Shown here: positions 27,232 to 37,670 of the stretch, in pieces
Numbering within the stretch: the stretch's first letter is position 1
Layout of the letters: each line of letters begins with the position of its first letter
Assembly: GCF_010731535.1 (NCBI RefSeq)
Contig: NZ_AP022581.1
Span: 1,054,001-1,118,000 of the forward strand
DNA: 64,000 bases
Direction: 5' to 3'
Source of the DNA: Mycobacterium lacus
GTDB taxonomy: Bacteria; Actinomycetota; Actinomycetes; Mycobacteriales; Mycobacteriaceae
Notes under the pieces: generated by a model
Database searches by the model: none
What the model was told of the DNA's origin: nothing
Seen by the model: the letters and a program-made list of their open reading frames with translations, nothing else
Position numbers and translations under genes: made by a program

Positions 27232-28467
27232 ATGAGCACGAAGACGATCGACGAGGCCGCCAAGGTATTGGCAGATCCGTTGGCATACACCGACGAACCG
27301 CGGTTGCACGCGGCGCTAAAGCACCTGCGCGCCGGCGCTCCGGTGGCGTGGGTCGACGTGCCGAACTACCGGCCGTTCTGGGCGATCACCAAGCACGCCG
27401 ACGTCATGGACATCGAGCGCGACAACACGCTGTTCACCAACTGGCCGCGCCCGGTCCTGGCGACCGCCGACGGTGACGAGCTGCAGGCCGCCGCGGGAGT
27501 ACGCACGCTGATCCACATGGACGACCCGCAACACCGGGTGGTGCGCGCGATCGGCGCCGACTGGTTTCGCCCGAAGGCGATGCGGGCGCTGAAGGCCCGC
27601 GTTGACGAGCTGGCCAAGATCTATGTCGACAAGATGATGGGCGCGGGCCCCGAATGCGACTTCGCTGCGCAGGTCGCGGTCAATTACCCGCTCTACGTGA
27701 TCATGTCGCTGTTGGGCCTGCCGGAGGCCGACTTTCCCCGCATGCTCAAGCTGACCCAGGAGTTGTTCGGCAGCGACGACAGCGAGTTCAAGCGCGGCAC
27801 CACGAGCGAGGATCAGCTGCCGGCGCTGTTGGACATGTTCGGATACTTCAACGCGGTGACCGCATCGCGCCGGGGGCATCCCACCGAGGATCTCGCGTCG
27901 GCAATCGCCAACGCCCGCGTCGACGGCGAGCCGCTATCTGACATCGACACGGTGTCCTACTACCTCATCGTCGCCACCGCCGGTCACGACACCACCAGCG
28001 CGACCATCTCCGGCGGTCTGCACGCGCTCATCGAGAATCCCGACGAGATGGCACGGTTGCGTGACGATCTCGGCTTGATGCCACTGGCCACCGAGGAGAT
28101 GATCCGCTGGGTCACCCCGGTCAAGCAGTTCATGCGTACCGCAGCCAGTGACACCGTGGTACGCGGAATACCCATCGCCGCAGGCGAATCCGTGCTGTTA
28201 TCTTATGTCTCGGCCAACCGAGACGAGGATGTCTTCGAGTACCCGTTCCGGTTCGACGTCGGGCGCGAGCCCAACAAACACGTGGCGTTCGGCTATGGCG
28301 TGCACTTTTGCATGGGTGCCGCCCTGGCCCGCATGGAGGTCAACAGCTTCTTCACCGAGTTGCTGCCAAGACTGAAATCCATTGAGCTGACCGGTGATCC
28401 GCAGCTCATTGCCACGACATTCGTCGGCGGCCTCAAACACCTGCCGGTTCGCTACTCGTTCGCGTGA
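27232..28467 (+). CDS. Cytochrome P450
   Basis: 411 residues. I-helix TAGHDTTSATIS, ExxR in EEMIRWVTPVKQF, and the heme-Cys loop AFGYGVHFCMGAALARME. No membrane anchor, as usual for bacterial P450s. ATG at 27232, 14 bases after the LLM remnant. No intact ferredoxin is encoded in the window, so electrons must come from elsewhere. Likely hydroxylates a lipid-like substrate of the surrounding pathway; the CYP family is not assigned. Confidence 0.93.
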   Translation: MSTKTIDEAAKVLADPLAYTDEPRLHAALKHLRAGAPVAWVDVPNYRPFWAITKHADVMDIERDNTLFTNWPRPVLATADGDELQAAAGVRTLIHMDDPQHRVVRAIGADWFRPKAMRALKARVDELAKIYVDKMMGAGPECDFAAQVAVNYPLYVIMSLLGLPEADFPRMLKLTQELFGSDDSEFKRGTTSEDQLPALLDMFGYFNAVTASRRGHPTEDLASAIANARVDGEPLSDIDTVSYYLIVATAGHDTTSATISGGLHALIENPDEMARLRDDLGLMPLATEEMIRWVTPVKQFMRTAASDTVVRGIPIAAGESVLLSYVSANRDEDVFEYPFRFDVGREPNKHVAFGYGVHFCMGAALARMEVNSFFTELLPRLKSIELTGDPQLIATTFVGGLKHLPVRYSFA

Positions 28468-28472
28468 GCGGT

Positions 28473-29517
28473 CTAGATGGCGGCCGCGACCTGTTTGAGC
28501 ATCGCCGGGCCGTGATTGTTGGCCAGTACGGGTGGCTTGTCCTTTTTCCAATAACCGTTGACCAGGATGGCGATTCCCAGTGGCTCCTCGGTGGGGCCCG
28601 GGGGCCTGAAACCGATCCAGCACGAACAGCCACCCGCCGGGTCAGACCGTCTTTCCAAATGATCTGCGGCGGACCGGGTTCGACTTGCCACGCCAGCCCC
28701 ATGCGCGCCGGCCCGCGGTTCGGTTTTCCGCACACGTCGACCGACAGGGGGCCGGCTGGATCGTGGTTGCCAGCGCCTTCATCAGTGTTGGCGCTCCACT
28801 GACCGCACCCAGATGCGCCATCAGACGGCGGCGAAGCCCAGCGTGATGAAGCCGTGGTTCGAATAGGTCCAGCAGCTCCCCGGTTGGGGGCCGTTGTGGG
28901 ACCGCCACGCACGGACCAGGCTCGGCGGCGGCACGGAAGGATTCTTGAGGAACAGGCCGGCACCGTCTTCTGGACCGGTGGAGTTCTCCGGGAGACCCGA
29001 CGTGTGCCGGGCGAGCATCCTGGGCGTGATCTGCCGCATTGCCGGGCTCAGATCGCCGCCAAGATAGCGTCGCAAGCCGGCATCCCAGTCAGTCCGGCCG
29101 AGTCGACACCCCGTTGGCGAACGGCGCGGCGGTGAAGGTCTTGGTGATCGATCCGATCGCGAAGATCGTTCGCGCGGTGGGCGGGGTCTGTTCGGCGCCC
29201 GTTCCGTACATGTAGAAGCGATTGAATTGGCGGTTGGGACATGCGAAAGCCACCGCGATCCCATAGTTTCGGCCGGGTGCCTTGGCCCGCAGGTGGTCCA
29301 GCAGCGTATGCGCGTGATCGCCGATGATCCGGTCCACATCGGCCTGGGTGAGCCTGATGGGCCGGGCCCGCGTATCCGGGGCCGGGGTCGCGGTCTCGGT
29401 GGGCCCCGACTGCGGCGGCGTGGCCGGCGCGGCACAGCTGGTAAGCGCACCGCTTACGCCAACGACGCCCGCCAGCGCGGCGAGCCGCCCGAACTTGCGC
29501 CGAGTTATGTCGCCCAT
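28473..29517 (-). pseudogene. Beta-lactamase-fold lipoprotein (class C/PBP-like), multiply frameshifted
   Basis: It starts with a twin-Arg lipoprotein signal (TRRKFGRLAALAG then LTSC lipobox). The Ser-x-x-Lys motif is in IFAIGSITKTFTA and the Tyr-x-Asn-like motif in CWTYSNHGFITLG, but these lie in different frames (breaks near 29100, 28820 and 28640). The end (NGYWKKDKPPVLANNHGPAM, stop at 28473) is in yet another shift. At least three frameshifts and a shorter than normal total length mean it is dead. Intact relatives are exported serine hydrolases or esterases. Confidence 0.82.
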
Positions 29518-29578
29518 GTGAGCAGTCAATGACATTTCGGCGCGGATCGATACACTCCCGGTGGAGGACGCCATCGAT

Positions 29579-30403
29579 ATGACGAATAGGACGATCGTCA
29601 TCACGGGTGCCAGTGACGGCATCGGCGCGGCGGCGGCGCGCCGGCTCAGCGCGCATGGCGAAAAGGTCGTCGTGGTTGGCCGGTCGGAAAGCAAGACCAC
29701 CGCAGTGGCCCGGGAATTGGGCGCGGATTATTTTGTGGCCGACTTCGCGGACCTGTCTGCGGTGCGGGCCTTGGCGGACAAGATTCGTGCCGAGTACCCG
29801 CGCATCGACGTTTTGGCCAACAACGCCGGCATGATGGTCCACAAGGTCCACCTCACACCCGATGGATATGAAATGACCTATCAGGTCAATTACTTGGCGC
29901 CGTTTCTGCTTACCACGCAGTTGTTGGATCTGCTGGTGGCCTCACGGGCGACGATCGTGAACACGACCAGCTCGTCGCATCGGCTGGTTCGCCTGGCCAA
30001 TGTTGCCGACGTGGAGAACACCGGCAGGCGACGGCCCAGCGTCGCCTACGCGTACTCAAAGCTGGCAATCGTCTTGTTCACCAAGGAATTACACCGGCGC
30101 TACCACGACCAAGGGCTCGCCGTCGCGGCGGTTCACCCCGGCTATGTCAACTCCAACTTCGGGGTGGCATCGGAATCCCGCGTCATGGCGTTCATGGCGC
30201 GGTACACGCCCGCCGAGCGATTCACCTCGACCGTCGACCAGGGAGCCGATCAGCTGGTCTGGCTGGCTTCGAGCACGCCCGGAGTCGACTGGACGTCCGG
30301 CGAATACTACTCGAGGCGCAGGGTCGCGAAAGCCAACCGCGCCGCCTACGATCTGCGCCTGGCCTGCGAGCTGTGGGAGCGGACGCTGGCCAGGCTGGCG
30401 TAG
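29579..30403 (+). CDS. Short-chain dehydrogenase/reductase (retinol-dehydrogenase-like)
   Basis: 274 residues. Cofactor loop TGASDGIGAAAARR, Arg in VVGRSES suggesting NADP, LANNAGMMV motif, catalytic Ser in NTTSSSHRL and Tyr/Lys in YAYSKLAIVLFT. ATG at 29579 follows GGAGG; an in-frame GTG at 29561 is less likely. Divergent from the dead beta-lactamase gene. Substrate unknown; this subgroup often acts on hydrophobic alcohols or ketones. Confidence 0.9.
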   Translation: MTNRTIVITGASDGIGAAAARRLSAHGEKVVVVGRSESKTTAVARELGADYFVADFADLSAVRALADKIRAEYPRIDVLANNAGMMVHKVHLTPDGYEMTYQVNYLAPFLLTTQLLDLLVASRATIVNTTSSSHRLVRLANVADVENTGRRRPSVAYAYSKLAIVLFTKELHRRYHDQGLAVAAVHPGYVNSNFGVASESRVMAFMARYTPAERFTSTVDQGADQLVWLASSTPGVDWTSGEYYSRRRVAKANRAAYDLRLACELWERTLARLA

Positions 30404-30516
30404 TAGCATTCTCTGCTCACCCGGCTGGGTCAGATTCCCGGGCATGCATGCATAGCGGCCGTGATCGGGCGGCCGTTGGAGCAGGCGATCGGTGTTGGTG
30501 GTAACCCCACGGCTTA

Positions 30517-30735
30517 TCACGTGCTGCCGCGGAGGAAGCCCGAAAGGTTGCTGCCTATGTTTGCAAAGCCCGAAACCAGGCTGGTCACCGAGAAAGGCAG
30601 TGTGCCTGTGTTGGCGAAGCCCGAGACACCGCTGCCCAGGTTCGAAAAGCCTGACGACAGTCCACCGAAATTCTGGTAGCCCGAGCCGCCCAACAACCCG
30701 GGCGCGTTGGTGTTAAACCAACCCGAGAGCCCCAA
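30517..30735 (-). pseudogene. Out-of-frame C-terminal end of the PPE-MPTR gene
   Basis: This frame reads [20 protein letters not shown], then SGFSNLG, SGFANTG and SGFANIGSNLSGFL, the pentapeptide style of MPTR proteins. It is clearly the original end of the PPE gene at 30713-34540 but is in another frame because of indels in the 75-base repeat array. Reading it as part of the PPE gene would extend that gene to 30517. Confidence 0.8.
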
Positions 30736-33700
30736 ACCGTTGTTGCCGAAGCCCGAGTTGCCGCCCGCGCCCGAATTGAAGAAGCCCGACGAAGGTGCGG
30801 AGCTCGAGTTGAGGTAGCCCGGTCCCCCGGGGATCGCGAAACTCCCGATCGTGGTGCTGGGCAGGTGGATGCCGGGAATGGTGAGCGGGGGCGTGGTGAA
30901 GCCCCCGAGGCCGATCGGCGGAACAGTGAACGATGGCGTGGTGATCGGCGGGACGTTGATTTGGGGGAGGGTGAAGCCGCCGACGGCGATGGGGTCGATG
31001 GTGAATGGTGGGGTGTTGATGGGTGGGGTGGTGATTTGGGGGAGGGTGAAGCCGCCGACGGCGATGGGGTCGATGGTGAATGGTGGGGTGTTGATGGGTG
31101 GGGTGGTGATTTGGGGGAGGGTGAAGCCGCCGACGGCGATAGGGTCGATGGTGAATGGTGGGGTGTTGGGGTGGGGTGGTGATTTGGTGGGACGGCGATG
31201 GTGAATGGTGGGGTGTTGATGGGTGGGGTGGTGATTTGGGGAGGTTGAAGCCGCCGACGGCGATGGGGTCGATGGTGAATGGTGGGGTGTTGATGGGTGG
31301 GGTGGTGATTTGGGGAGAAAGCCGCCGACGGCGATGGGGTCGATGGTGAATGGTGGGGTGTTGATGGGTGGGGTGGTGATTTGGGGAGGTGAAGCCGCCG
31401 ACGGCGATGGGGTCGATGGTGAATGGTGGGGTGTTGATGGGTGGGGTGGTGATTTGGGGGAGGGTGAAGCCGCCGACGGCGATGGGGTCGATGGTGAATG
31501 GTGGGGTGTTGATGGGTGGGGTGGTGATCGCGGGAAGCGTGAACCCGCCAGTCCCGATCGAATCGATGGTCAACGGCGGGGTGACGATCGTTGGCGTGGT
31601 GATCGCAGGCAGCGTGAACCCACCCACGCCGATCGGATCGATGGCGAACGCCGGGGTAGTGATCGCCGGGATGGTGATCTCCGGAAGGACTAATCCCTCG
31701 GTAGCGATGGGGTCGATGGTCACCGGCGGTGTGGCGATCGTCGGGGTGGTGATCTGGGGAAGGGTGAAGCCGTCGACGTGGATAGCGGGGACATCGATAC
31801 TGGGGAGGGTGAAGCCGGGAAGGGCGAAAGGCTCGACCACGATGGGGACCGTCAACTGCCATGGGTGGATTGCCAGTGACGGCAGGTGGAGTTCGTGGAA
31901 ATTCGGGTCGCCGAGGCTGAGACTACCGTTGATAACGCTAGTTCCGCCGCCTATCGGCTGAAGCGCAGGTATATTGGTCGTGAAGGATAGCTGAAACGGT
32001 ATTGAAAGATTATTGACCGTTATCTCGGGTGTGTGTAGAAAGTCACTCCATCCGATACCGGGCAGCACAAATCCGCCCACATTTATTGGGGGAACGGGTA
32101 TCGGCTGAGTATGTATCGCCGGTAGGCTAAAGTCGCCGACGGTTATGCCGCCTATCATCACTGGGGGAACGATCACCGAAGGAATGTGAAATCGGGGCAG
32201 ATTAAATCCACTGATAGTGGTGCCGGCGGGTATCGTCAGCGACGGAATGGTCTCCGCCGGAATCTGCAACGGGGGCAAATCAAACGCCCCCACCGTAATA
32301 GGGGGAATCGTCACGGGCGGAATAATCACCTGCGGAATCTCTAGCGGCGGGAGTGCAAAAGCGCCCACGGTGATACCCGCAGGTATTGTCATCGACGGAA
32401 TAGTCACCGAAGGAATCGCCAGCGAAGGTAGGTCGAAGGCGCCGATGGTGATGTTGGCGGGTGTGGTGTTGGCGGGGATGTTGAGCGCGGGCAGGGTGAG
32501 TGCGGGTAGGTCGAAGGCGCCGATGGTGATGTTGGCGGGTGTGGTGTTGGCGGGGATGTTGAGCGCGGGCAGGGTGAGTGCGGGTAGGTCGAAGGCGCCG
32601 ATGGTGATGTTGGCGGGTGTGGTGTTGGCGGGGATGTTGAGCGCGGGCAGGGTGAGTGCGGGTAGGTCGAAGGCGCCGATGGTGATGTTGGCGGGTGTGG
32701 TGTTGGCGGGGATGTTGAGCGCGGGCAGGGTGAGTGCGGGTAGGTCGAAGGCGCCGATGGTGATGTTGGCGGGTGTGGTGTTGGCGGGGATGTTGAGCGC
32801 GGGCAGGGTGAGTGCGGGTAGGTCGAAGGCGCCGATGGTGATGTTGGCGGGTGTGGTGTTGGCGGGGATGTTGAGCGCGGGCAGGGTGAGTGCGGGTAGG
32901 TCGAAGGCGCCGATGGTGATGTTGGCGGGTGTGGTGTTGGCGGGGATGTTGAGCGCGGGCAGGGTGAGTGCGGGTAGGTCGAAGGCGCCGATGGTGATGT
33001 TGGCGGGTGTGGTGTTGGCGGGGATGTTGAGCGCGGGCAGGGTGAGTGCCGGTAGGTCGAACGCACCCACCGCAACGTTGTCGGGTGTCGTCGTGGCCGG
33101 CAGCGACAGCGACGGAAGGGTTATCGCGGGCAAACTGAAGGCCGGAACCGATATTCCGGGTATTTCCAGGGCCGGCAGCGTCAGATCGGGTGTCGTGATC
33201 GTGAAATTCAGACTGCCCTGGCCCACGCCGCGGTAGAAAACTCCATTATTCAAATCACCCGTGTTGAACAGGCCATTATTCATGTTGCCTATGTTGAAGG
33301 CGCCCGTGTTGATGTTGCCAGTGTTGAAGAAACCGGTGTTGGCGGTGCCCGTGTTGAACGCTCCAGTGTTAGACGCCCCCGGATTGAAGGCGCCCATATT
33401 GTAATTGCCGGTATTCAGGCTGCCGGTGTTCGCATTACCGACATCGAACATGCCAGTGTTGAACGAGCCGGTGTTGAAGAACCCCGTATTGGCCTGCCCC
33501 GAATTGAAAAGGCCGGTGCTGAAGTTGCCGGAGTTTCCGATGCCGAAGTTTCCGGTGCCGGAGTTGAAGAAGCCGATATTTCCGGTGCCCGAGTTGAACA
33601 AGCCGAGGTTGGCGCTGCCCGAGTTCAGCCCGCCGATGCCGATCTGGTTGTTGCCGGTGAGGCCGATGCCGACGTTGTTGTTGCCGGTATTCGCAATGCC

Positions 33701-34540
33701 GAAGTTGCCGAGGCCGGCATTGGCGAACCCGGTGTTGAGAATGCCTATGTTTCCCCAGCCGAAGTTGCTGCTGCCGGCGTTGCCGGCGCCGATGTTGTTG
33801 TTGCCCAGGTTTGCTGGGCCGATGTTGTTGCTGCCGAGGTTTCCGGCGCCGAAGTTATAGTTGCCAAGATTGCCGCTGCCGATATTTCCGATGCCGTTGT
33901 TTGCGTTGCCAACGTTGCCGGAGCCAACGTTGGCTAAACCGAGGTTCGGGGTCGTGGCCGATGCGGCTGGTACGGCGGCCCCGAGTGCACCGACCATTCG
34001 GGTCGGCAGATCCGCCGGATTCTGCAACGGGCGGGTGAACGGCGTGAGCGCCGATGCGACCGCCGACGCTCCGGCGTGATAGGCAGCCATCGTCGACACA
34101 TCGAGAGTCCACATCTCCTCGTACGCGGCCTCGACGGTCGCGATCGCCGGGGCGTTTTGCCCAAAGAGGTTCGACATCGCCAGCGACACAAGGTCAGCAC
34201 GGTTGGCCGCCACCATCGCCGGTTGCACCATCGCCGCCTGCACAGCTTCAAACTCGGCCACCATCGCCGCGGCCTGGGCCGCCGCCTGCTCGGCCTGGGC
34301 CGCCGCCTCGGCAAGCCACCCCGCATACGGAGCTGCCGCAGCAGCCATCGCCACCGACGACGGCCCCTGCCACGATCCGCCGACCAGTCCGGATATCACC
34401 GAGCCGAAAGAGGCTGCAGCCGAGCTCAATTCCTCGGCCAGTCCGTCCCAGGCCGCCGCGGCCGCCAGCATCGGTCCTGGTCCGGCACCAGCAAATATGA
34501 GAGCCGAGTTGATCTCCGGAGGCAACATTGAAAAGTTCAT
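30713..34540 (-). CDS. PPE family protein, MPTR subfamily (C-terminus out of frame)
   Basis: The open frame gives 1275 residues. The PPE domain covers about 1-180 (Pro-Pro-Glu at residues 7-9, WQG turn in [12 protein letters not shown]). Next come MPTR repeats of NxGxGNxG type (about 195-430), then eight 26-residue repeats with core [16 protein letters not shown], then 25-residue repeats with core [18 protein letters not shown]. In the last repeats several indels shift the frame, so the final 240 or so residues become His/Arg/Pro-rich and artificial. AGAAGG precedes the ATG. PPE proteins are exported by type VII secretion. Functional status depends on whether the indels are real. Confidence 0.85.
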   Translation of the reverse strand: MNFSMLPPEINSALIFAGAGPGPMLAAAAAWDGLAEELSSAAASFGSVISGLVGGSWQGPSSVAMAAAAAPYAGWLAEAAAQAEQAAAQAAAMVAEFEAVQAAMVQPAMVAANRADLVSLAMSNLFGQNAPAIATVEAAYEEMWTLDVSTMAAYHAGASAVASALTPFTRPLQNPADLPTRMVGALGAAVPAASATTPNLGLANVGSGNVGNANNGIGNIGSGNLGNYNFGAGNLGSNNIGPANLGNNNIGAGNAGSSNFGWGNIGILNTGFANAGLGNFGIANTGNNNVGIGLTGNNQIGIGGLNSGSANLGLFNSGTGNIGFFNSGTGNFGIGNSGNFSTGLFNSGQANTGFFNTGSFNTGMFDVGNANTGSLNTGNYNMGAFNPGASNTGAFNTGTANTGFFNTGNINTGAFNIGNMNNGLFNTGDLNNGVFYRGVGQGSLNFTITTPDLTLPALEIPGISVPAFSLPAITLPSLSLPATTTPDNVAVGAFDLPALTLPALNIPANTTPANITIGAFDLPALTLPALNIPANTTPANITIGAFDLPALTLPALNIPANTTPANITIGAFDLPALTLPALNIPANTTPANITIGAFDLPALTLPALNIPANTTPANITIGAFDLPALTLPALNIPANTTPANITIGAFDLPALTLPALNIPANTTPANITIGAFDLPALTLPALNIPANTTPANITIGAFDLPSLAIPSVTIPSMTIPAGITVGAFALPPLEIPQVIIPPVTIPPITVGAFDLPPLQIPAETIPSLTIPAGTTISGFNLPRFHIPSVIVPPVMIGGITVGDFSLPAIHTQPIPVPPINVGGFVLPGIGWSDFLHTPEITVNNLSIPFQLSFTTNIPALQPIGGGTSVINGSLSLGDPNFHELHLPSLAIHPWQLTVPIVVEPFALPGFTLPSIDVPAIHVDGFTLPQITTPTIATPPVTIDPIATEGLVLPEITIPAITTPAFAIDPIGVGGFTLPAITTPTIVTPPLTIDSIGTGGFTLPAITTPPINTPPFTIDPIAVGGFTLPQITTPPINTPPFTIDPIAVGGFTSPNHHPTHQHPTIHHRPHRRRRLSPQITTPPINTPPFTIDPIAVGGFNLPKSPPHPSTPHHSPSPSHQITTPPQHPTIHHRPYRRRRLHPPPNHHPTHQHPTIHHRPHRRRRLHPPPNHHPTHQHPTIHHRPHRRRRLHPPPNQRPADHHAIVHCSADRPRGLHHAPAHHSRHPPAQHHDREFRDPRGTGLPQLELRTFVGLLQFGRGRQLGLRQQRFGALGLV
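30961..31535. repeat. 75-bp tandem repeat array with indels (PPE C-terminus)
   Basis: Perfect 75-base periods begin at 30961, 31036 and 31111. Later units carry losses of 25, 1, 4 and 2 bases (near 31165-31200, 31235, 31315 and 31385), total 32, which breaks the reading frame. Each intact unit encodes 25 residues. Several losses shorten runs of G, where sequencing or slippage errors are common. Confidence 0.85.
32441..33064. repeat. 78-bp tandem repeat, eight copies (PPE)
   Basis: Eight consecutive units of 78 bases (26 residues each). Seven are identical base for base; the last differs at a few positions near 33050. The identity points to recent expansion or gene-conversion homogenisation. 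Expect copy-number variation between strains. Confidence 0.92.
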
Positions 34541-35041
34541 CGTCCCAACCTTCTCTGGGGATCCGGTATTGACCGCTGCTCAGAAACTCGCGCTCGGCGA
34601 GTGCGTTGTCGTGAAGCTACTCTGTGATCGTCGCGGCCGGATGAGATCACTCAGATTTCAAATGATTCATAGACTTCGTAAATCTGATTTACAGCAGGTT
34701 CGTTCGAGTCGCTCTACGCAGTTGGGGGGCCGCGGCGAGCGGAGCGAGTCTGCCTTGTTTTGTGGTCCTGTGGCCCTGGGGCTGGGCCGGAGGGACGATG
34801 AATCACACGGCGGGCCGCATCGGCCTGCGCCGCGCCGATGAACGGGCCGCGTCGCGGGCTCAAGCGGATGTTGGCGAAGCTGGGCGGGAAAGGCCGCCCA
34901 GCGTGTGCTAGAACCGGGTGGACCGACCATCGGGGACCTGCCACAATCAACGCCGCACCCGAGCCGGGCCGCCGTAAGTGGCCTGCCGTCGAGGGTGTTT
35001 TCGAGTTGCCGTGGGGGAGCGGGCAGGTTGTGTACGCCGAG
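34541..35041. other. Promoter region of the PPE gene; no gene seen
   Basis: 501 bases between the PPE start and the end of the alcohol dehydrogenase remnant. Small frames are present without motifs. The stretch 34650-34695 is AT-rich against a GC-rich background and contains a perfect palindrome (34678-34692). Confidence 0.5.
34678..34692. promoter_or_regulatory. Perfect 7-1-7 palindrome upstream of PPE
   Basis: GTAAATC-T-GATTTAC, about 140 bases before the PPE ATG, in an AT-rich patch. Good candidate for a repressor or activator site; the binding factor is unknown. Confidence 0.5.
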
Positions 35042-36195
35042 TCAGCTGATCACGAAATCGATAATGCCCCTGATGATTTCACCGTTGCGCAGGTCATCGT
35101 AGGCACCGTTGATGTCATCCAAGCGGTAACGCCTGGTGATCATCTCGTCGAGCTGGAGCTGACCCGTTTGGTACAGCATAGCCAGCCGGGAGATGTCGGC
35201 CCTCGGGTTGCACGATCCGAATATGGTGCCCGCCAGCGTCTTGTTCATCGGGATGAAGTCCTGCGGATCGATCTTGATTAACCGGGTCAACTGCGAGGCC
35301 ATGCCGGTGAGCACACAGGTTCCGCCCTTGCGGGTGAGTGGCAGAGCGTCGCGCACATCGTCGGCGGTGATCAAGGACGGGGAGACGACGACAGCATCGG
35401 CCATGACCCCGTGTGTCAGGCCACGCACCAGATCCAGTGCCTCGGCCACTGTTGCGACGATGTGCGTCGCGCCGAACCGCAGGGACGATTTCTGTTTGAA
35501 GTCCACCGGATCGACCGCGACGATGTGCGCCGCGCCGTTGATCTTCGCGCCCTGGATCGCGCCGGTACCGATACCGCCGGCGCCGAGGACGACGACCGTG
35601 TCTCCGCCGCCTACCCCGGCCCGATTCCCGGCCGAGCCGAGCCGGTCGGGATGGCGCAGGACAGCAGCGCGCTCGGCGCCAGCGGCAGCTGCGGCTCAAT
35701 CTTCACGAGTGAATTCGTCGACACCACAGTGTGTTCGGCGAACGCACCGACCTTCGCCAGATGATCGAGCGGCCGACCGTCGGCGGTGTGATGGCGGAAT
35801 GTGCCCTCGGTGGGCATTCCCGGGACCATGGTGCCGATGCCGACGTCGCAGAGGCGTGGTGATGTCCTTCGCCGCCGTATACGGTCGGTGCCGCTGGTGT
35901 GCGACCGGCATGGAGTGTCACCCGGGGCGAAATCGGTGACGCCGTCCCCGATTTCACGCACGACGGCCGAACCCTCATGGCCGCCGATCGTCGGGAACAT
36001 GGTTGGCAGGCCGAGGGATCGCATCACCTCGTTACGGGCCGACATGTCGCCCTTGAGGATGCGGTCGTCGGAGTGGCACAACCCGGCGGCGGCCATCTGG
36101 ACCAGGACTTCGTCGGCATGCGGTGGATCCAGCTCGAATTCCTCGACCGGCCATGGCCCGCCGACGTCGTGCAGGATTGCCGCGCGACTTTTCAT
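35042..36195 (-). pseudogene. Zinc alcohol dehydrogenase (NDMA/Rxyl-type), frameshifted and with an inverted segment
   Basis: The N-terminal part (LHDVGGPWPVEEFELDPP, GLCHSDDRILKGD with catalytic zinc Cys, IGGHEGSAVV) and the C-terminal part (FGATHIVATVAEALDLVRG, YRLDDINGAYDDL) are normal. Two lesions are seen. Near 35640 one base is missing (PTGFGSA expected), ending the first frame at 35611. Between about 35855 and 35917 the structural-zinc segment is not on the coding strand: its expected GRCRWCATGM is encoded on the plus strand at 35883-35912, so about 60 bases look inverted. ATG at 36195 overlaps the P450 stop. Confidence 0.85.
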
Positions 36196-37418
36196 GCGGC
36201 CGGCGTGAACGTGACCGGAAGCTTGTTGGGTGACCGGAAGGTGAGTCCGACGATCCTGGATGCCTCGCCGGTTCCGTCGTCGGCAACCAGTGCCAGGTCC
36301 TTGACGCGGTCGAACAGGCTGTTCAGCATGACCCGAGTTTCCAGCCGGGCCAGATGCATGCCAAGGCACATGTGGATTCCCCCCGCGAACGCGATGTGGG
36401 CATGCCGCGGCCGGCGGATGTCGAAAGTGTTGGGGTCGGGCCAACGGCTTTCGTCGCGGTTGGCCGAGCCCGTGCACAGGTCGATCTGTGCGCCGGGAGG
36501 GATTGTCGTGCCGCCTATTTCGACTTCGGCGGTGGTGGTCCGCGTGACCATGGTGAGTGGCGTTTCGACCCGCAGGCCCTCTTCGATCGCGGTGGGGATC
36601 GCCGACCGGTCCCGGTAGACCATCGCCAGCTGCTCGGGGTGGGTTAGCAGCAGGTACAGCAGGTTGCCCGAGGAGCGGTAGGTGGTCTCCAGCCCGGCCG
36701 GCAGCAGCAGGCGCAGGAAGGCGATGATGGCCTCGTCGGTGAGCTTTTCGTCGTCGATCTCGGCGGCGACCAGGTCGCCGATGATGTCGTTGGTGAGTTT
36801 GCGGCGACGCTGCTGGACCTGGTCGAGGAAGTAATCGTGCAACTCTGCGGCCGCGTTCAGCCCAGCCACGATGTCGGCCTGAATCGAGATGAGGTCAAGT
36901 GACAGCCGCCGGAACAGGTCGAGATCCTTGCGGGGCAGTCCCAGCAGCGTCGCGATGATCCGGGTCGGGAACTCGAACGTCAGCGCCTTCACCAGGTCGG
37001 CGCGGCCGTCGTGTTTGATTTCGTCGATCAGCTGGTCGCAGACCGGCCCGATGACCGACGGTTCCCAGCGTTCGAGCGCGGTGGCGCGAAACGCCTTGGC
37101 CACCAGGCTGCGGTGGTCGTGGTGCTCCTTGCCGCCCATCGCCAGGATGGTGTGGCCCATCACCAATCCGATCGTCTTGTCGTAGTTGGCCGAGGTGAAG
37201 GTGCGGTCGTCGCGGAAGGCCTGGAACACGTCGTCATAGCCGAACAGCACCCACTCGTCGTTTGGCCGCAGTTCTTCGGGCATTTGTGAGTGGTCCGCCA
37301 GGGAACCGTGCCAGACCGGATGGGTGCGCCGCATGTACTCGAAGAATGGGTAGGGACTGGTTTCGCCGGTGAGGTCGAGCGCGACGGGCGGGCCGTCGGG
37401 GTGGGTGCGCAGCGTCAT
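36192..37418 (-). CDS. Cytochrome P450
   Basis: 408 residues. I-helix LLLPAGLETTYRS, ExxR in EEGLRVETPLTMV, heme loop AFAGGIHMCLGMHLARLE. ATG at 37418 is spaced correctly from AGGAGG; a TTG one codon earlier is also in frame. The following ADH overlaps its stop, so the original pair probably hydroxylated a substrate and then oxidised the alcohol, with the second step now lost. The upstream region (37440-37470) is AT-rich. Confidence 0.93.
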   Translation of the reverse strand: MTLRTHPDGPPVALDLTGETSPYPFFEYMRRTHPVWHGSLADHSQMPEELRPNDEWVLFGYDDVFQAFRDDRTFTSANYDKTIGLVMGHTILAMGGKEHHDHRSLVAKAFRATALERWEPSVIGPVCDQLIDEIKHDGRADLVKALTFEFPTRIIATLLGLPRKDLDLFRRLSLDLISIQADIVAGLNAAAELHDYFLDQVQQRRRKLTNDIIGDLVAAEIDDEKLTDEAIIAFLRLLLPAGLETTYRSSGNLLYLLLTHPEQLAMVYRDRSAIPTAIEEGLRVETPLTMVTRTTTAEVEIGGTTIPPGAQIDLCTGSANRDESRWPDPNTFDIRRPRHAHIAFAGGIHMCLGMHLARLETRVMLNSLFDRVKDLALVADDGTGEASRIVGLTFRSPNKLPVTFTPAA

Positions 37419-37670
37419 CAACGGCCCTCCTGAGCTGGAATATCGTTATCATAGTATAGATAGCAACGAAGCCCAACGGATTTGTGGTGGTCGCCGTGAT
37501 GGGCACGGTGTCAACGCGACCGTGCTGTACGGGCGGCCACCAGGGCCCTTCCCGGAGAACGGCCGGTCGTCGGTGACGAGCACGCGGCGCCGGACGTGCA
37601 CTCAGGGCGGAATCTCTGACAGATGATTTTTTCGCCCTGGGTGCACGCTCGGCGTTGGTTGGGCCTAGGG

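Noticed and set aside
32441..33064. Regular repeat array that could be taken for a CRISPR
   Set aside because: The units are contiguous 78-base copies without variable spacers and lie inside a PPE reading frame.
32217..33236. Plus-strand frame of 339 codons opposite the PPE repeats
   Set aside because: Its repeats simply mirror the 78-base array; no independent signal.
34838..35281. Plus-strand frame of 147 codons next to the ADH remnant
   Set aside because: The second half is antisense to the ADH C-terminus and the first half has no motif or ribosome site.
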